Virus record (IMG/VR): IMGVR_UViG_3300037235_000080
Location: 1 to 45,551 of that record
DNA length: 45,551 nucleotides
Strand: one strand, 5' to 3'
Origin: a virus
Part shown: one piece after another, positions 20,139 through 28,224 of the stretch
How the letters are laid out: each line of letters begins with the position of its first letter
Position numbering within the stretch: the first letter of the stretch is position 1
Position numbers and translations under genes: made by a program
The notes under the pieces: model-generated
The model's database searches: none
What the model was told of the DNA's origin: nothing
Seen by the model: the letters and a program-made list of their open reading frames with translations, nothing else

Positions 20139-20595
20139 CCGGAGCGTCGAGCACATCATGTCATACCGCGACACAGCATTGGAACTTGCCGTCAAAGCGA
20201 TGCCCGGGCGTGACCCGGCAGCGATCGCGGAGGCCGCCCGCATCTTCGAGCGATATCTGACAGGCGAGACCGCCGCAGACCAGCGCCCCGCCGGCGCGGC
20301 GAAGATCGGCGACGACGTCAGGATCCTCAAGATTAACGATACTCTAGCTAAGCTTGAAGGCTCAGTGATCGTGCTGGCGCGCGCCATCCACGCCACCCGC
20401 ATGATGAGCGCATTCGAGGGCGAGGTTATTCGAGAAGGCGTGGATCTCGTCGCGAATTGTCAACTAGTCACTCTAAACGACTTGATGGGGACAATTCGCC
20501 TGCGCGAGCAGAGCGCGGCACAGGTCAAGCTCTCGACGCCGATACCGCGCGGACGCCGGAGCCGCAGTCCTGCCCGCAAGAAGACGCGCGCATGA
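20128..20595 (+). CDS. Hypothetical protein with basic tail
   Basis: 155 aa, overlapping the terminase gene by 11 bp; an ATG at 20158 is an alternative start. Helical throughout (DTALELAVKAMPGRDPAAIA, then AEAARIFERYLTGE, LAKLEGSVIVLARAIHATRM) with a very basic C-terminus (PIPRGRRSRSPARKKTRA) that could bind DNA or membrane. Function unknown. Confidence 0.55.
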   Translation: MAFDRSVEHIMSYRDTALELAVKAMPGRDPAAIAEAARIFERYLTGETAADQRPAGAAKIGDDVRILKINDTLAKLEGSVIVLARAIHATRMMSAFEGEVIREGVDLVANCQLVTLNDLMGTIRLREQSAAQVKLSTPIPRGRRSRSPARKKTRA

Positions 20596-21029
20596 ACCGG
20601 CGGGACCTGCTGAAGTCGCTGCTGGCGGTCGCGGGCGCGAGCGTCGCCGCAACCACCATGATGACGCCAGAGGCCGTCGTGGCCGCGGTAGCCGGGAAAC
20701 CAGTCACGCTGCCGTGGCTACCGTGCGACGGGCGCGATGTGGACCAAGCGGCCTACCGTGAACTATTCCAAGTTTTGGCGGACATGCCTCCTGAGATCTA
20801 TCAGCGCGAGTCCCTCAGCGAGAGCGACTTCAGCATCCCGAATCTCGGCTCTCACGCGTTCAATATTCAGATTCACCACTTTCGCACGACGAGATCAGCC
20901 ACCCCCGCGCCGATCCAGTGCCGATACTGGATCAAGGCGACCAGCGATGGAGGCCCGATTCCGGTCGGCACGATCGTCCTGATCGCGGGCGAGCCAGGCA
21001 AGCCGATCGGCGCTGAGATCGCGGTATGA
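20592..21029 (+). CDS. Tat-signal protein with tail-collar-like domain
   Basis: 145 aa, ATGA overlap. The N-terminus MNRRDLLKSLLAVAGASVAA is a twin-arginine signal peptide: RRDLLK followed by a hydrophobic Ala-rich core and a possible cleavage after a VAAVAG-type sequence. The mature part has LPWLPCDGRDVDQAAYRELF, then SDFSIPNLGS, which matches the phage tail-collar fold signature (GWLPCDGRxVxxxxYxxLF ... FxLPDL). Tail-collar domains occur in fibre proteins. An exported tail-collar protein is unusual. The last part is beta-rich. Confidence 0.7.
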   Translation: MNRRDLLKSLLAVAGASVAATTMMTPEAVVAAVAGKPVTLPWLPCDGRDVDQAAYRELFQVLADMPPEIYQRESLSESDFSIPNLGSHAFNIQIHHFRTTRSATPAPIQCRYWIKATSDGGPIPVGTIVLIAGEPGKPIGAEIAV

Positions 21030-21280
21030 GCGGCGGCCCCTACGCGCTCCGCTTCGGCCCCGAGATCCTGAAGTCCGGCGTCTACCTCAGGCGCAAGAAG
21101 ATCGCGCCCCGGGTCGCGGTCAAACTCGCGGCCATGGCGATCCCGGTGGCCGAGATGGAGAAGGCGGCGGGCGAAGCCCTGGTGCTGCTCGAGGGCCTGC
21201 AGCGCGACACCGCGGTGCGTCTGCCGTATGCGAACTTCGATCAGGTTCTGGCGGACCTGAGAAAGGCGGTCGGTACGTGA
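21026..21280 (+). CDS. Small hypothetical protein
   Basis: 84 aa, ATGA overlap at the start, GTGA overlap at the end. Basic N-terminal half (GPEILKSGVYLRRKKIAPRV), helical C-terminal half (MEKAAGEALVLLEGLQRDTA). No family recognised. Confidence 0.5.
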   Translation: MSGGPYALRFGPEILKSGVYLRRKKIAPRVAVKLAAMAIPVAEMEKAAGEALVLLEGLQRDTAVRLPYANFDQVLADLRKAVGT

Positions 21281-21492
21281 CCGACCCAGACGAAGAACCG
21301 AGAGTGATCAGCATTCGGCTGCAGATGCCATGGTGGCTAAGCCGCTTTGCGCTAAAGCACTTCTTGCGCGGTGCGAAACAGCGGGCCGAGGTCACGGGAA
21401 AATCAAGTTCCTCTCGCAAGCTACTGGGCGGTAAGTTGGAGATCCTTACCGTGGTCGAGGGTGTCCATGACGCCGCGCCGCCGAAGGCGTGA
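21277..21492 (+). CDS. Small hypothetical protein
   Basis: 71 aa from a GTG (GTGA overlap). Basic amphipathic segment PWWLSRFALKHFLRGAKQRA in the middle could contact membrane or nucleic acid. It overlaps the next gene by 26 bp. No family recognised. Confidence 0.4.
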   Translation: MTDPDEEPRVISIRLQMPWWLSRFALKHFLRGAKQRAEVTGKSSSSRKLLGGKLEILTVVEGVHDAAPPKA

Positions 21493-21868
21493 CCGCGGCA
21501 TCGAGCCCGTGATCGACGCCGAGACATCGCGGCGCCTGGGCGAGCGCGCCAGCCAGATCGGTGATGTCCGCGTGCTCCGCGCGCAGCAGGCAGCGATTGA
21601 CGACGAGGCCACGCGCAAGCAGCGGCTCTCCCGCGACCTCGCCCACCTCTACCTCCGCGACATCTACGTCGACGACAAGCTGGACGTGCCGGCGAAGCTC
21701 CTGGAGATGACGGGCGAGCACGAGGGCGTGTGGCGCCGGGTGCGCGACGGCATGCTGCCGCCACGCCGAGACATCCTCGACCAGAAGAGCTTCCGCGAGG
21801 TCAGGGTTCGGTCGACCACGGCCGAGGCGCTGCTGCGCCGCGACCGGCCGGTATCGTCAAGTGCATAA
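21467..21868 (+). CDS. Hypothetical basic protein
   Basis: 133 aa. GAGGG precedes the ATG at 21467. The N-terminus is very basic (TPRRRRRDRG); the rest is helical and charged (RLSRDLAHLYLRDIYVDDKL, DGMLPPRRDILDQKSFREVR). Ends just before the inverted-repeat cassette. No family recognised. Confidence 0.5.
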   Translation: MTPRRRRRDRGIEPVIDAETSRRLGERASQIGDVRVLRAQQAAIDDEATRKQRLSRDLAHLYLRDIYVDDKLDVPAKLLEMTGEHEGVWRRVRDGMLPPRRDILDQKSFREVRVRSTTAEALLRRDRPVSSSA

Positions 21869-21891
21869 CCCAGAATCGGTCACGGAACGTT

Positions 21892-22275
21892 CGCGGAACC
21901 ATGCTTATCCGGTTGTTACCCATGAACTAGGAGCGCGGGATGAATAGCTTCCACTGGGTCACGATGGTCGTTCTGGCGATGTGGACACTTGCGAAGATAG
22001 CTCATCGCTACAAAAGCCCCGCCGAACGAAAATCTATCGCAGATGATCGTCGACGGTGCGACGAACACAATGAAAAGATGAACCAGCACTATAGGCGCAT
22101 GAACACGTTCTATGGGCGTTCATATGAAAAGATCGATGAGGGCTGGTGGTCAGAAGATGTAACACTTTTATCTAAATATGCCGGCCTTGTTGCCAGATGG
22201 AAGCCCGGCGGAGACCTTTTCAGGAATGAAATCGGAACCACTGGGTGATAACCGGATAAGCACGCGCGGAACCAT
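21892..22275. mobile_element. Single-gene cassette with 20-bp inverted repeats and flanking direct repeats
   Basis: Left inverted repeat 21903-21922 (GCTTATCCGGTTGTTACCCA); right repeat 22242-22261, whose reverse complement differs at two of 20 positions. Outside them an 11-bp direct repeat, CGCGGAACCAT, lies at 21892-21902 (touching the left repeat) and 22265-22275 (3 nt from the right repeat). The DNA between is clearly AT-richer than the surroundings and holds one gene. This resembles a small inserted element with target duplication, or a regulatory stem enclosing one mRNA. No transposase. Confidence 0.6.
21940..22248 (+). CDS. AT-rich orphan membrane protein inside the inverted-repeat cassette
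   Basis: 102 aa. TAGGAGCG precedes the ATG. The N-terminus has one hydrophobic segment (WVTMVVLAMWTLAKIAH), followed by a charged helical domain (DRRRCDEHNEKMNQHYRRMN) with many Tyr, Lys, Asn and Asp codons ending in A or T, unlike the GC-ending codons of all neighbours. The end is WKPGGDLFRNEIGTTG, and the last codons lie in the right inverted repeat. No family recognised. Codon usage points to recent acquisition (a moron). Confidence 0.65.
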   Translation: MNSFHWVTMVVLAMWTLAKIAHRYKSPAERKSIADDRRRCDEHNEKMNQHYRRMNTFYGRSYEKIDEGWWSEDVTLLSKYAGLVARWKPGGDLFRNEIGTTG

Positions 22276-22295
22276 ACCAAAGTAGGAGAGACGCC

Positions 22296-22535
22296 ATGAT
22301 GGTGCTGCCGCCCATGCACCCGGTGCAGAGTTCGAACCTGGAAGCCGTGGGCCACGACGGCCACCACCTGTACGTCCGGTTCCACCCGAGCACGAAGACC
22401 GGCGTACAGGTGATCGGGCGCTACCTCAACGTGCCGGCGGAGCACTTCGACCACATCCGGGATGGCCGCAGCCCCGGCCAGTACCTCGACAGCGCGATCA
22501 AGAAGGGCGGCTTCACCTGGGAGAAATTGCAATGA
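22296..22535 (+). CDS. KTSC-domain protein
   Basis: 79 aa. TAGGAGAG precedes the ATG. It follows the small KTSC domain: VQSSNLEAVGHDGHHLYVRF, then YLNVPAEHFDHIRDGRSPGQ and YLDSAIKKGGF (family: SSxIxxIGYD...L.V.F..G..Y.Y..VP...Y..L..A.S.G.YFN..I). KTSC domains occur alone or fused to lysyl-tRNA synthetase-like or structural proteins; role unknown. ATGA overlap with the next gene. Confidence 0.75.
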   Translation: MMVLPPMHPVQSSNLEAVGHDGHHLYVRFHPSTKTGVQVIGRYLNVPAEHFDHIRDGRSPGQYLDSAIKKGGFTWEKLQ

Positions 22536-22807
22536 GAGTGACGTGCGCCGATTGCGGCGCCACCTACCTCGACGAAGACCGGCTCACCTACTGCCCCCAT
22601 GAGCCGATCATGGCAGCCGATGACCTTGAGCAGAAAAAGACTGCGCTGGCGCTGCTGGAGCACGACATCTGCTTCCTTCATCAGCCGGACGGCCCGACTC
22701 ACCGCGTTCAGTCTGTCGGCTGGAACGGCATGGTCACGCTTAACGACATGGTTGGCGAGTTCGCTCCCCATCTCTTCGCCATCGCCCAGGACCGCCGCCG
22801 TGGCTAA
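22532..22807 (+). CDS. Small zinc-ribbon-like hypothetical protein
   Basis: 91 aa, ATGA overlap. The N-terminus has CADCGATYLDEDRLTYCPHE, a plausible zinc site (CxxC plus CPH). The rest is alpha/beta (TALALLEHDICFLHQPDG, SVGWNGMVTLNDMVGEF). No family recognised. It overlaps the next gene by 8 bp. Confidence 0.55.
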   Translation: MRVTCADCGATYLDEDRLTYCPHEPIMAADDLEQKKTALALLEHDICFLHQPDGPTHRVQSVGWNGMVTLNDMVGEFAPHLFAIAQDRRRG

Positions 22808-23003
22808 CGCCGGCCTGAAGGCGCTAGACGAGCGCTGGCGCTATTGGCAGGAATCCGTCAGAGCCGCCGTTGCCGCCTGGGAAGATGACCACGAGCGCCG
22901 CATGGCGGCCGACCCACAATACCGCCGCCAGCAAGAGGCGCTGGCCGCCGAGTATGAGCGGATTTTCAACAACAGCCGCCAAATGGTAGAAGGGGATCTA
23001 TGA
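22800..23003 (+). CDS. Small helical protein
   Basis: 67 aa from a GTG. Entirely helical and charged: LDERWRYWQESVRAAVAAWE, then DPQYRRQQEALAAEYERIFN. Predicts a coiled coil. It overlaps both neighbours (8 bp and 4 bp). No family recognised. Confidence 0.5.
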   Translation: MANAGLKALDERWRYWQESVRAAVAAWEDDHERRMAADPQYRRQQEALAAEYERIFNNSRQMVEGDL

Positions 23004-23239
23004 GCGACATCGCGCAGGCCGACGCGCCCAAGCCCCGCTTCATCACCGAGGTCTTGGTCAACCCGAAGTGGGAGGTCACGACCTTCATGTACGACGGGCG
23101 CCACATCGCCGTGCTCGGGATACCGCACCCGCGGCATGGCCAGATCGACCTCGCGATGCCGTGGGTCAGCCTGCGCGAGCTCGGCACCGCGATGATCCGC
23201 ATGGCGGAGCAGCACGAGGAACAGGCGAAGGCGAAATAA
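23000..23239 (+). CDS. Small hypothetical protein
   Basis: 79 aa, ATGA overlap. A beta-rich centre (WEVTTFMYDGRHIAVLGIPH) precedes a C-terminal helix (LRELGTAMIRMAEQHEEQA). No family recognised. It ends 77 bp before the portal gene. Confidence 0.5.
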   Translation: MSDIAQADAPKPRFITEVLVNPKWEVTTFMYDGRHIAVLGIPHPRHGQIDLAMPWVSLRELGTAMIRMAEQHEEQAKAK

Positions 23240-23251
23240 CCAGGAGTCGTG

Positions 23252-23257
23252 TATAGT
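23252..23257 (+). promoter_or_regulatory. -10-like hexamer before the portal gene
   Basis: TATAGT in the 77-bp gap before the portal start at 23317. No matching -35 is seen at 16-18 nt, so this is a weak call. The gap has no hairpin that I can see. Confidence 0.3.
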
Positions 23258-23316
23258 GGCGCGCATACGCCCCGGCGAGGCTCGGGAGACCCGCACCCCG
23301 TCCACGAGGACGATGA

Positions 23317-25890
23317 ATGCCCGAGACCCAGCAGACCGAACTCCCGCCCGACCGTAGAGGTCCTGGTTCAGGACCACCCGGGGACACCGGCGACACCGTC
23401 GCGGAATACCTGGACCCGGGCGATGACGACCAAGACAACGACGACTACACGGTAACGATCGACGGCGAAGACCTCGTCGTCACCATCGGTGAGCCCTACG
23501 AGCCACCCAGGAACCAAGACCAGATCGAGTTCTACGCCAACTTGGCCGCCTATCTCGAGGACCGGCTCAAGCAGTCGCTGGCCACCGACACGCTGCAGAA
23601 GATCGAGCAGGACAAGGAAGCGCGGAAGAAGGGCCAGGAGGACTACGAGGAGGGCATCCGCCGCACCGGCCTGGGCAAGGACGCGCCGGGCGGTGCCGAG
23701 TTCGAGGGTGCATCGCGCGCGGTCCACCCCGGTCTCACGGACGCGTGCATCGACTACGAGGCCAGGGTTATCAAGGAGCTGATGCCGCCCGCGGGCCCGG
23801 TCAAGCAGAAGATCGTCGGCGTCGCCACACGGGCCAAGACCGAGCGCGCCAAGCGCAAGGTCGAGCACATGAACTGGCAGATCACGACGCAGATCAAAGA
23901 GGGCTTCAGCGTCTTGGAGACCATGTTCACCCAGGTCCCGCTCGCGGGTGCCCAGTATGTCGACCAGACTTGGGATCACCGGCTCGGCCGGCCGCGCTGG
24001 GAGTATATCCCGAAGGACCGGTGCCACTATCCCTTCGGCGCCGCGAACTGGCACTCCGCCAACCGCCGGACAGTCGAGCGCCCGATGTCGGCCGTCGACT
24101 ATAAGCACAAGGTCAAATACGGCGTCTACATCGACCTCGACTTCGGCGAGACCGCGACCCGGCCGGAGCAGACCCCGGCCGAGAAGGCCAGCGACCGCGT
24201 GCAGGGCAAGGACGAGCCGGCGCTCAACATCGACGGCGACCGCACGATCTTCGAGACCACGGAGCTGATCGAGATCGATGCCGACCTAGCCCAGGCGCTA
24301 CAAGATCTGGGCGGGGACGAGCAGGAGGGCGACATCCGGCCCTTCATGATCTCGATCGACGAGCAGACGCGCGAGATGTGCGCGATGTACCGCTGCTGGG
24401 AGGAGGACGACGACACCTACGAGCCGATCGAGCACACGTTCGAGTTCCCGTTCATCTATTGGCGCGGCGGCAACGTCGGGCTCCCGCACATCATCGGGAC
24501 CCTATCGGGAGCGGCCACGGGGTCGCTCCGCGCGCTCCTGGACAGTGCCCACATCGCCAACGCGGCCACGGGCGTGATGCTCAAGGGCTCGGGCACCCGC
24601 GGCCAGACCGTGCGGCCGAACATCGGCGAACTGACCGAAATCGACCGCGGCCTCGAGGTCGACGACATCCGGAAGCTCGTGATGGAGTTTCCGGGCAAGG
24701 GCCCGAGCCCGGTCCTGTTCCAACTCCTGGGCTTCCTGACCGACGCGCTCAAGAACACCGTCCGGACCTCGCTCGACGAGGTCGCGTCAGACCAGTCGCC
24801 GAACACCCCCGTCGGGACCACGATGGCGCGGCTCGAGGAGGGCATGACGGTCTTCTCGGCGATCCACCGCCGCGTCCACGCGAGCTTCAACCGCTTGCTC
24901 ATGGGCCTGCACCGGCTCAACCGCCTCTACCTGCCCGACCGCCTCGCGGTCGATGACAACGGACGCGAGATCCTGGTCTATCGCCGGGATTACGAGGGCC
25001 CGTGCAACATCGAGCCCACGAGTGACCCGACGATCTACTCGGACCAGCAGCGCTTCGCCCAGGTGACGGCGGTCCAGCAGCGCGCGCAGGTGCTACCGCA
25101 GGTCTACAAGATCCGCGAAGTCGAGATGTGGTTCCTGAAGTGGCTCAAGATCCCGGACCCGGAGCAATTCCTTCAGGACATCCCGCAGCCGCACGAGCTC
25201 AACGCCGTCAACGAGAACCTGTCGCTCCTGATGGGGAAACCCGTGGTCGCGTTCCCGGACCAGGATCATGCCGCGCACCTCGAAGTCCTGATGGACTTCA
25301 TGCAGGCCGTGGCGTTAAATCCAGGTTCGCCACCCATGATTGCGCAGAAGTTCCTGCCGGGCGCCATGCAGCACGCGGTCGAGCACATCGGATACCTCTA
25401 CGTCGGCCAGACCACGGATCTGATCCAACAGGCTGCCGGCCGTGACGTCGTCGACCTGATGTCGTCCGACGACAAGGTCAAGCAGCGGTTCGACCAACTC
25501 TTGGCCGTGGCGTCCAAGCGGGTGATCCCGCAGTACATGCAGATGATCGCCAGGGCGATGCCGCTGCTTCAGAAGGCACAGCAGTTGCTGTCGTCGATGC
25601 AGCCGCAGGCGCCGATGGATCCGGCCGCGATGGCGGCGCAGGCGGCCGCGATGGCGGAGACGAAGCGCAAGACGACGGCGGATCAGGCGAGCGCCCAGAA
25701 CGATCAGCAGCGCAACGCGCTCCTGGCCGAGCAGAACGAGATCCGGCGCGAGCAGATCCAGGTCGAGAGCGCGACCAAGATCGCGACAACCAGCGCCGAC
25801 AACCAGACCGCCGAAGATATTTCGACTCAGCGGCTGAACCGCGGGCAGGCCCCGGGCTTCACGACAGGCGAATCCATGGTAGGAGCATGA
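23317..25890 (+). CDS. Portal (head-tail connector) protein
   Basis: 857 aa, at the large end of portal sizes and as in podovirus-type phages. Portal landmarks: TDACIDYEARVIKELMPPAG near residue 150, FVPKDR-type strand YIPKDRCHYPFGAANW, MSAVDYKHKV, then FIYWRGGNVGLPHIIGTLSG, NAATGVMLKG, and the wing-to-stem region TSLDEVASDQSPNTPVGTTM plus ARLEEGMTVFSAIHRRVHAS. The C-terminal 150 residues are Gln-, Ala- and Met-rich helix (QKAQQLLSSMQPQAPMDPAA). It forms the dodecameric ring through which DNA is packaged. The function follows from its length, these blocks and its place between terminase and scaffold. Confidence 0.85.
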   Translation: MPETQQTELPPDRRGPGSGPPGDTGDTVAEYLDPGDDDQDNDDYTVTIDGEDLVVTIGEPYEPPRNQDQIEFYANLAAYLEDRLKQSLATDTLQKIEQDKEARKKGQEDYEEGIRRTGLGKDAPGGAEFEGASRAVHPGLTDACIDYEARVIKELMPPAGPVKQKIVGVATRAKTERAKRKVEHMNWQITTQIKEGFSVLETMFTQVPLAGAQYVDQTWDHRLGRPRWEYIPKDRCHYPFGAANWHSANRRTVERPMSAVDYKHKVKYGVYIDLDFGETATRPEQTPAEKASDRVQGKDEPALNIDGDRTIFETTELIEIDADLAQALQDLGGDEQEGDIRPFMISIDEQTREMCAMYRCWEEDDDTYEPIEHTFEFPFIYWRGGNVGLPHIIGTLSGAATGSLRALLDSAHIANAATGVMLKGSGTRGQTVRPNIGELTEIDRGLEVDDIRKLVMEFPGKGPSPVLFQLLGFLTDALKNTVRTSLDEVASDQSPNTPVGTTMARLEEGMTVFSAIHRRVHASFNRLLMGLHRLNRLYLPDRLAVDDNGREILVYRRDYEGPCNIEPTSDPTIYSDQQRFAQVTAVQQRAQVLPQVYKIREVEMWFLKWLKIPDPEQFLQDIPQPHELNAVNENLSLLMGKPVVAFPDQDHAAHLEVLMDFMQAVALNPGSPPMIAQKFLPGAMQHAVEHIGYLYVGQTTDLIQQAAGRDVVDLMSSDDKVKQRFDQLLAVASKRVIPQYMQMIARAMPLLQKAQQLLSSMQPQAPMDPAAMAAQAAAMAETKRKTTADQASAQNDQQRNALLAEQNEIRREQIQVESATKIATTSADNQTAEDISTQRLNRGQAPGFTTGESMVGA

Positions 25891-25892
25891 CG

Positions 25893-26696
25893 ATGACAGC
25901 AAAGCACACCACGACGATGAACGACCTATGGGGAAAGATCAGCGACTACTTCCAGCCGCAGATCACGGAGCTTTCGCTGTTCGCCATTTGGGAAGTCGAG
26001 ACTGGCCACTACGTGCTGCACTTTCCGCGAGAACCGACCGGCCCCGATGGAAAATGCCGAGGCGTCTGGCTTTTCGACTGCATCGATATCCAGGACAACA
26101 TGCACCTCTTCGACCCTTTCGTGGTCGCGATGGTGGCGACCGCGCTGTCGACGGCTGACAAGCGCTGGGATGCGGCCGCGATTGAGGAGGCAGTACACGA
26201 GGCCGCGCGCACGTATTGCTCCAGGATCTATAGGCGGGTCCCACAAGATCCGGAGCACAACCATCTGACCAACCGCGAGGCGCGGGAGCGCTACATCGCC
26301 TCCGCGCTCGCGCGCGTGTACCCGATGTTCTTCGTGAGCAAAGACGGCGCGGCGCAGAAGCGCGACAATCCGGCGTTGCCGGCTCCGGGCGTCAAGGCGC
26401 TGTCAGGGGTCAGCAATCTCGATTTCCAGATGAAGCACATGTGCGACGACGAAACCATGTCGGCGATGATCCAAAGCGCCGGCAACATCGCGCGCATGCT
26501 TGCCGCCATCACCAAGAACCCTAAGTTCATCCGTCGGGCCGAGCCCGGCGATACCACGATCGCGGCTCAAGTCGCGGTGCTGCGCACGATCGAGCGGCAA
26601 CTCCTCGATGTCTATGTATCGTCCGAACGCGACAAGGGCGCGCCGGTGGTCGAGCCCGCCCGGCCCGACCGGAAGCCGGCGGGGAGCCGCTGGTGA
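25893..26696 (+). CDS. Hypothetical protein
   Basis: 267 aa. The ATG at 25893 has AGGAG at seven bases; an ATG at 25887 is too near. Three parts: a globular N-terminal part (ISDYFQPQITELSLFAIWEV to CRGVWLFDCIDIQDNMHLFD), a helical middle (DKRWDAAAIEEAVHEAARTY), and a C-terminal part (KHMCDDETMSAMIQSAGNIA) with a long helix (VAVLRTIERQLLDVYVSSER). No family recognised. Its place after the portal suggests a virion or assembly role. Confidence 0.6.
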   Translation: MTAKHTTTMNDLWGKISDYFQPQITELSLFAIWEVETGHYVLHFPREPTGPDGKCRGVWLFDCIDIQDNMHLFDPFVVAMVATALSTADKRWDAAAIEEAVHEAARTYCSRIYRRVPQDPEHNHLTNREARERYIASALARVYPMFFVSKDGAAQKRDNPALPAPGVKALSGVSNLDFQMKHMCDDETMSAMIQSAGNIARMLAAITKNPKFIRRAEPGDTTIAAQVAVLRTIERQLLDVYVSSERDKGAPVVEPARPDRKPAGSRW

Positions 26697-26935
26697 TGAC
26701 GGGGCCATTCTCAAACCAGCCTGATGCCGGAGCGGGCCTGACCGAGAAGTCGCTTGAGGAAGCGCTCGATGCTATGCGCGCCCAGATGCGGGCGCCGCTC
26801 ACGGCGCACCCAACGCATTTCATCGTGTCGCCCGAAGTCTGGGAAGCCTATGGTGGCGATGCGGACGCGATCCGGCGAGATTTCGAGCGCGCGATGGCAG
26901 GCGTCTACCTGTCCGAGATGGTGAGGAAACCGTGA
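26696..26935 (+). CDS. Small hypothetical protein
   Basis: 79 aa from the ATG at 26696 (TGATG); a GTG one codon upstream is equally possible. It has LEEALDAMRAQMRAPLTAHP, a Pro break and FIVSPEVWEAYGGDADAIRR, FERAMAGVYLSEMVRK. GTGA overlap with the next gene. No family recognised. Confidence 0.5.
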   Translation: MTGPFSNQPDAGAGLTEKSLEEALDAMRAQMRAPLTAHPTHFIVSPEVWEAYGGDADAIRRDFERAMAGVYLSEMVRKP

Positions 26936-27141
26936 AATCGATCGAGGACAACGTCGTAAAAGGCCCAGGACACGACCGCGGGGATGTCTTGAGCGGCCTA
27001 TCCTTGGCACAGGCCATGGCGGTGATGCTTGTCGGCGGTGCGGAGCAGGAGGGTATTCGTGATCTCGCCGGCCTACAGAAGATTGTCGATGACGTCAGAG
27101 AGTTCCTGCCGCAAGCGATTCAACTCTGCGCTGCGCCATGA
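26932..27141 (+). CDS. Small hypothetical protein
   Basis: 69 aa from a GTG (GTGA overlap). Helical: LAQAMAVMLVGGAEQEGIRD, LAGLQKIVDDVREFLPQAIQ. No family recognised. ATGA overlap with the next gene. Confidence 0.5.
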   Translation: MKSIEDNVVKGPGHDRGDVLSGLSLAQAMAVMLVGGAEQEGIRDLAGLQKIVDDVREFLPQAIQLCAAP

Positions 27142-27632
27142 AGACGATCGAGGACTTGGTCGCGGCGATCGAGGCCCGCTACCCGTGCGTCGACGGGATC
27201 TACCACGCCCGCTGCCAGACGGGCGACGAGTACGTGATCATCGGCGACCCAAAACACGATCCCAAGGTGGAAGCGCCGCTCTACGTCGACAAGAACCCAC
27301 CGCCGGGCACGTGCCCGTATGGCGCCCAGGAACTGTCGCCCGACCTCGAGACCGCGCTCTGGCGCGCGTTGGCGTGCTTCAACCTCTACGCCGACTGGTG
27401 GCACCGCGAGCACCCGGGCGAGAACCCGAAGCTCTACTGGCGCTACGCCGGCACGCGCGCATTCCTGCAGGAGCGGACCAAGAAGGGCCGGCGCGGTGCC
27501 GTGACCTATCGCTGCTACATCCGCATGCGGCTGGCGCTCTCGGCGAAGCCGGTGCTAGCCGAGCAGCCGGAGATCGCGGGCGCGTTCCCGCCAGTGCCCG
27601 ACGCCGAGATGTGGGACGACCAGAAGCTATGA
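27138..27632 (+). CDS. Hypothetical protein
   Basis: 164 aa, ATGA overlap. N-terminal part of beta character (GIYHARCQTGDEYVIIGDPK), then helical Trp/Tyr-rich DLETALWRALACFNLYADWW and PKLYWRYAGTRAFLQERTKK, and a final TYRCYIRMRLALSAK strand. Scattered Cys (CVDG, ARCQ, GTCPYG). No family recognised. Confidence 0.55.
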   Translation: MKTIEDLVAAIEARYPCVDGIYHARCQTGDEYVIIGDPKHDPKVEAPLYVDKNPPPGTCPYGAQELSPDLETALWRALACFNLYADWWHREHPGENPKLYWRYAGTRAFLQERTKKGRRGAVTYRCYIRMRLALSAKPVLAEQPEIAGAFPPVPDAEMWDDQKL

Positions 27633-27859
27633 AGACCGGGCCTCGATCAATGCACTTGCTCGGTAGGGCTTTGGTCGACGGACACGTCGCGGCCGAGCCT
27701 TCATGGTGGGCTACCAAGTATCTGACTCGCGCCAGCTATCTGGTGAAGAAACGTGACGGGCGTTTCTACCCGACCACCATCGGCGCGCATGTATATCAGG
27801 AAGCGGTGAAGGCGGATCCGAGTTGTCGTTATGTGCCGGGGAGTGGAGAGAAGCCATGA
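27629..27859 (+). CDS. Small hypothetical protein
   Basis: 76 aa, ATGA overlap at both ends. Contains HLLGRALVDGHVAAEPSWWA, TKYLTRASYLVKKRDGRFYP. Reading resembles a small beta-rich domain; no family recognised. Confidence 0.5.
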   Translation: MKTGPRSMHLLGRALVDGHVAAEPSWWATKYLTRASYLVKKRDGRFYPTTIGAHVYQEAVKADPSCRYVPGSGEKP

Positions 27860-28224
27860 CGCCGCAGCAGATCCGCGACCAGCTCTCGGGCTTCATCCAG
27901 AAGTCCGGTATCCCGCGTTCGCACTGCGAGACCGGCGAGCCCTACGTCTTCTTCAAGGTCTTCAACGCGCTCTCGGCCGACGATGCCATGAAGGCGCTGT
28001 GCTCAAAGCTCATGGACTATGCCGCGACGCGGGACGGGATCCTCTACTGGCGTCGGCTGCCAAGCAGCGAGCCCGACCACGCCAACCCAGGCCGCTGGCG
28101 CGCAGATGCCCGCATGGTCATATCCAGCAAGCCGGAGCTCGACGCCGAGGCGCTCCGGTCTAGCCGAGCCTTCGGCGACTCGCTGATACCGCGTAACCTC
28201 GAAAGGGAAAACCAAGATGGCTAA
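27856..28224 (+). CDS. Hypothetical protein
   Basis: 122 aa, ATGA overlap. N-terminus PQQIRDQLSGFIQKSGIPRS, then YVFFKVFNALSADDAMKALC and a C-terminal part with RWRADARMVISSKPELDAEA. No family recognised. It overlaps the next gene by 8 bp. Confidence 0.5.
   Translation: MTPQQIRDQLSGFIQKSGIPRSHCETGEPYVFFKVFNALSADDAMKALCSKLMDYAATRDGILYWRRLPSSEPDHANPGRWRADARMVISSKPELDAEALRSSRAFGDSLIPRNLERENQDG

Noticed and set aside
18942-20402. 486-codon open frame on the minus strand opposite the terminase gene
   Set aside because: It is the GC-rich shadow of the large terminase gene: the plus-strand product has all expected motifs, while this one is Arg/Gly/Leu-rich with no recognisable domain.
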